This document shows positions 4,758 through 5,104 of a stretch of 5,104 nucleotides of DNA, piece by piece. The DNA is from Acidimicrobiia bacterium (GTDB lineage Bacteria > Actinomycetota > Acidimicrobiia > Spongiisociales > ZC4RG35), in assembly GCA_003230435.1 (NCBI GenBank), contig QIDW01000334.1:1-5104 (forward strand), read 5' to 3'. Below the pieces are notes generated by a model that was not told the origin of the DNA, did not search any database, and was given only the letters and a program-made list of their open reading frames with translations. The translations under genes were made by a program, and so were the position numbers. Within the stretch, counting starts at the first letter, position 1, and each line of letters starts with the position of its first letter.

Positions 4758-5104
4758 GGCTTCAGATCTCCAGTCGTGAAACTCAACTCATCCACCGGCC
4801 GACCTCCGACCAGGTGCTCGTCAATGATCCTGTCGAGTTTGTCGGCATCCAAACCGGCATACCAGGTGCCTTCGGGATAAACCAGCGCAATGGCGCCTTG
4901 TTCGCAAATCCGCAAGCAGTCGACTTTGGAACGGAGCACCTTGCCTGTCCCTGGCTCGACCCAATCGGGATCGACCTCCATCTCGCCCTGCCATCTGGGA
5001 GGGGCCGAGGCAAGATTCGTTTCCTTCAGCCTTGACTTGAGATGACGCCAGAGCTCGTTGGTGATCTCCCTCGCTGCGCACTTCGGATTGCTCTGGTCCG
5101 CGCA
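4754..5104 (-). CDS. Thioredoxin-fold [2Fe-2S] ferredoxin (cut by right edge)
   Basis: The frame is open to the window edge, giving 116 visible residues; the true start is outside. The sequence begins CADQSNPKC, a Cys pair (visible residues 1 and 9) like the first two cluster ligands of the (2Fe-2S) ferredoxin family COG3411. The second pair is DCLRIC (residues 63 and 67), in the Cys-x3-Cys spacing of that family. It is followed by the signature stretches VYPEGTWY and DEHLVGGRPVDEL. All four expected ligands are therefore present. These small proteins carry one [2Fe-2S] cluster on a thioredoxin-like fold and act in electron transfer. Partners are unknown here. An internal ATG (4981-4979) is not the real start because the first two ligands lie upstream of it. 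The stop overlaps the hydrolase start as ATGA, suggesting joint expression. Confidence 0.9.
   Translation of the reverse strand, partial: CADQSNPKCAAREITNELWRHLKSRLKETNLASAPPRWQGEMEVDPDWVEPGTGKVLRSKVDCLRICEQGAIALVYPEGTWYAGLDADKLDRIIDEHLVGGRPVDELSFTTGDLKP

Noticed and set aside
4754..4981. Ferredoxin as a short 75-residue protein starting at the internal ATG
   Set aside because: The frame stays open to the window edge, and the upstream part carries the first two cluster Cys, so the internal ATG is not the start.
1..5104. CRISPR array, tRNA, rRNA, insertion sequence or toxin-antitoxin pair
   Set aside because: I looked for regularly spaced repeats, cloverleaf-like stems, transposase motifs and small paired genes and found none that hold up.

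Overview
The window looks like chromosome of a high-GC actinobacterium. The evidence is an actinobacterial-style lipoprotein-type cytochrome c oxidase subunit II, a DUF222/HNH ('13E12 repeat') gene, a LexA box of the mycobacterial/Gram-positive type, and probable leaderless starts. A deep lineage such as Acidimicrobiia is a guess that a protein search would have to settle.

Layout from left to right. (1) 1-425, minus: N-terminal 141 codons of cytochrome c oxidase subunit II (ctaC), cut by the left edge. (2) 426-663: gene-free spacer with three GC-rich hairpins and a likely ctaC promoter. (3) 664-1491, minus: a lipoprotein with a C-terminal thioredoxin-like domain (W-C-x4-C). (4) 1488-2393, minus: ctaB, heme O synthase, overlapping the lipoprotein gene through a CTGA junction if the lipoprotein starts at CTG. 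(5) 2394-2552: divergent promoter region. (6) 2553-3905, plus: a 450-residue DUF222-HNH endonuclease-family protein whose start codon lies at the centre of a perfect 14-bp palindrome matching the LexA SOS box. (7) 3858-4757, minus: alpha/beta hydrolase with a complete Ser-Asp-His triad, overlapping the HNH gene tail to tail by 48 bp. (8) 4754-5104, minus: thioredoxin-fold [2Fe-2S] ferredoxin, cut by the right edge and joined to the hydrolase by an ATGA overlap.

Genes 1, 3 and 4 form an aerobic respiration block: CtaB makes heme O on the way to heme A, CtaC is the CuA subunit, and the lipoprotein is a plausible redox or copper-handling helper, by context only. Genes 7 and 8 are a separate coupled pair. 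The plus-strand HNH gene sits between these two minus-strand blocks like an accessory insertion. Its operator suggests it is held off by LexA and expressed on DNA damage.

The most interesting signal is this LexA box, which covers the initiation codon of an apparently leaderless HNH gene. Secondary points are the probable CTG start of the lipoprotein, two competing starts for ctaC, the long convergent overlap, and an 11-bp perfect hairpin in the HNH active-site codons. I saw no tRNA, rRNA, CRISPR array, transposase or clearly new multi-gene system.
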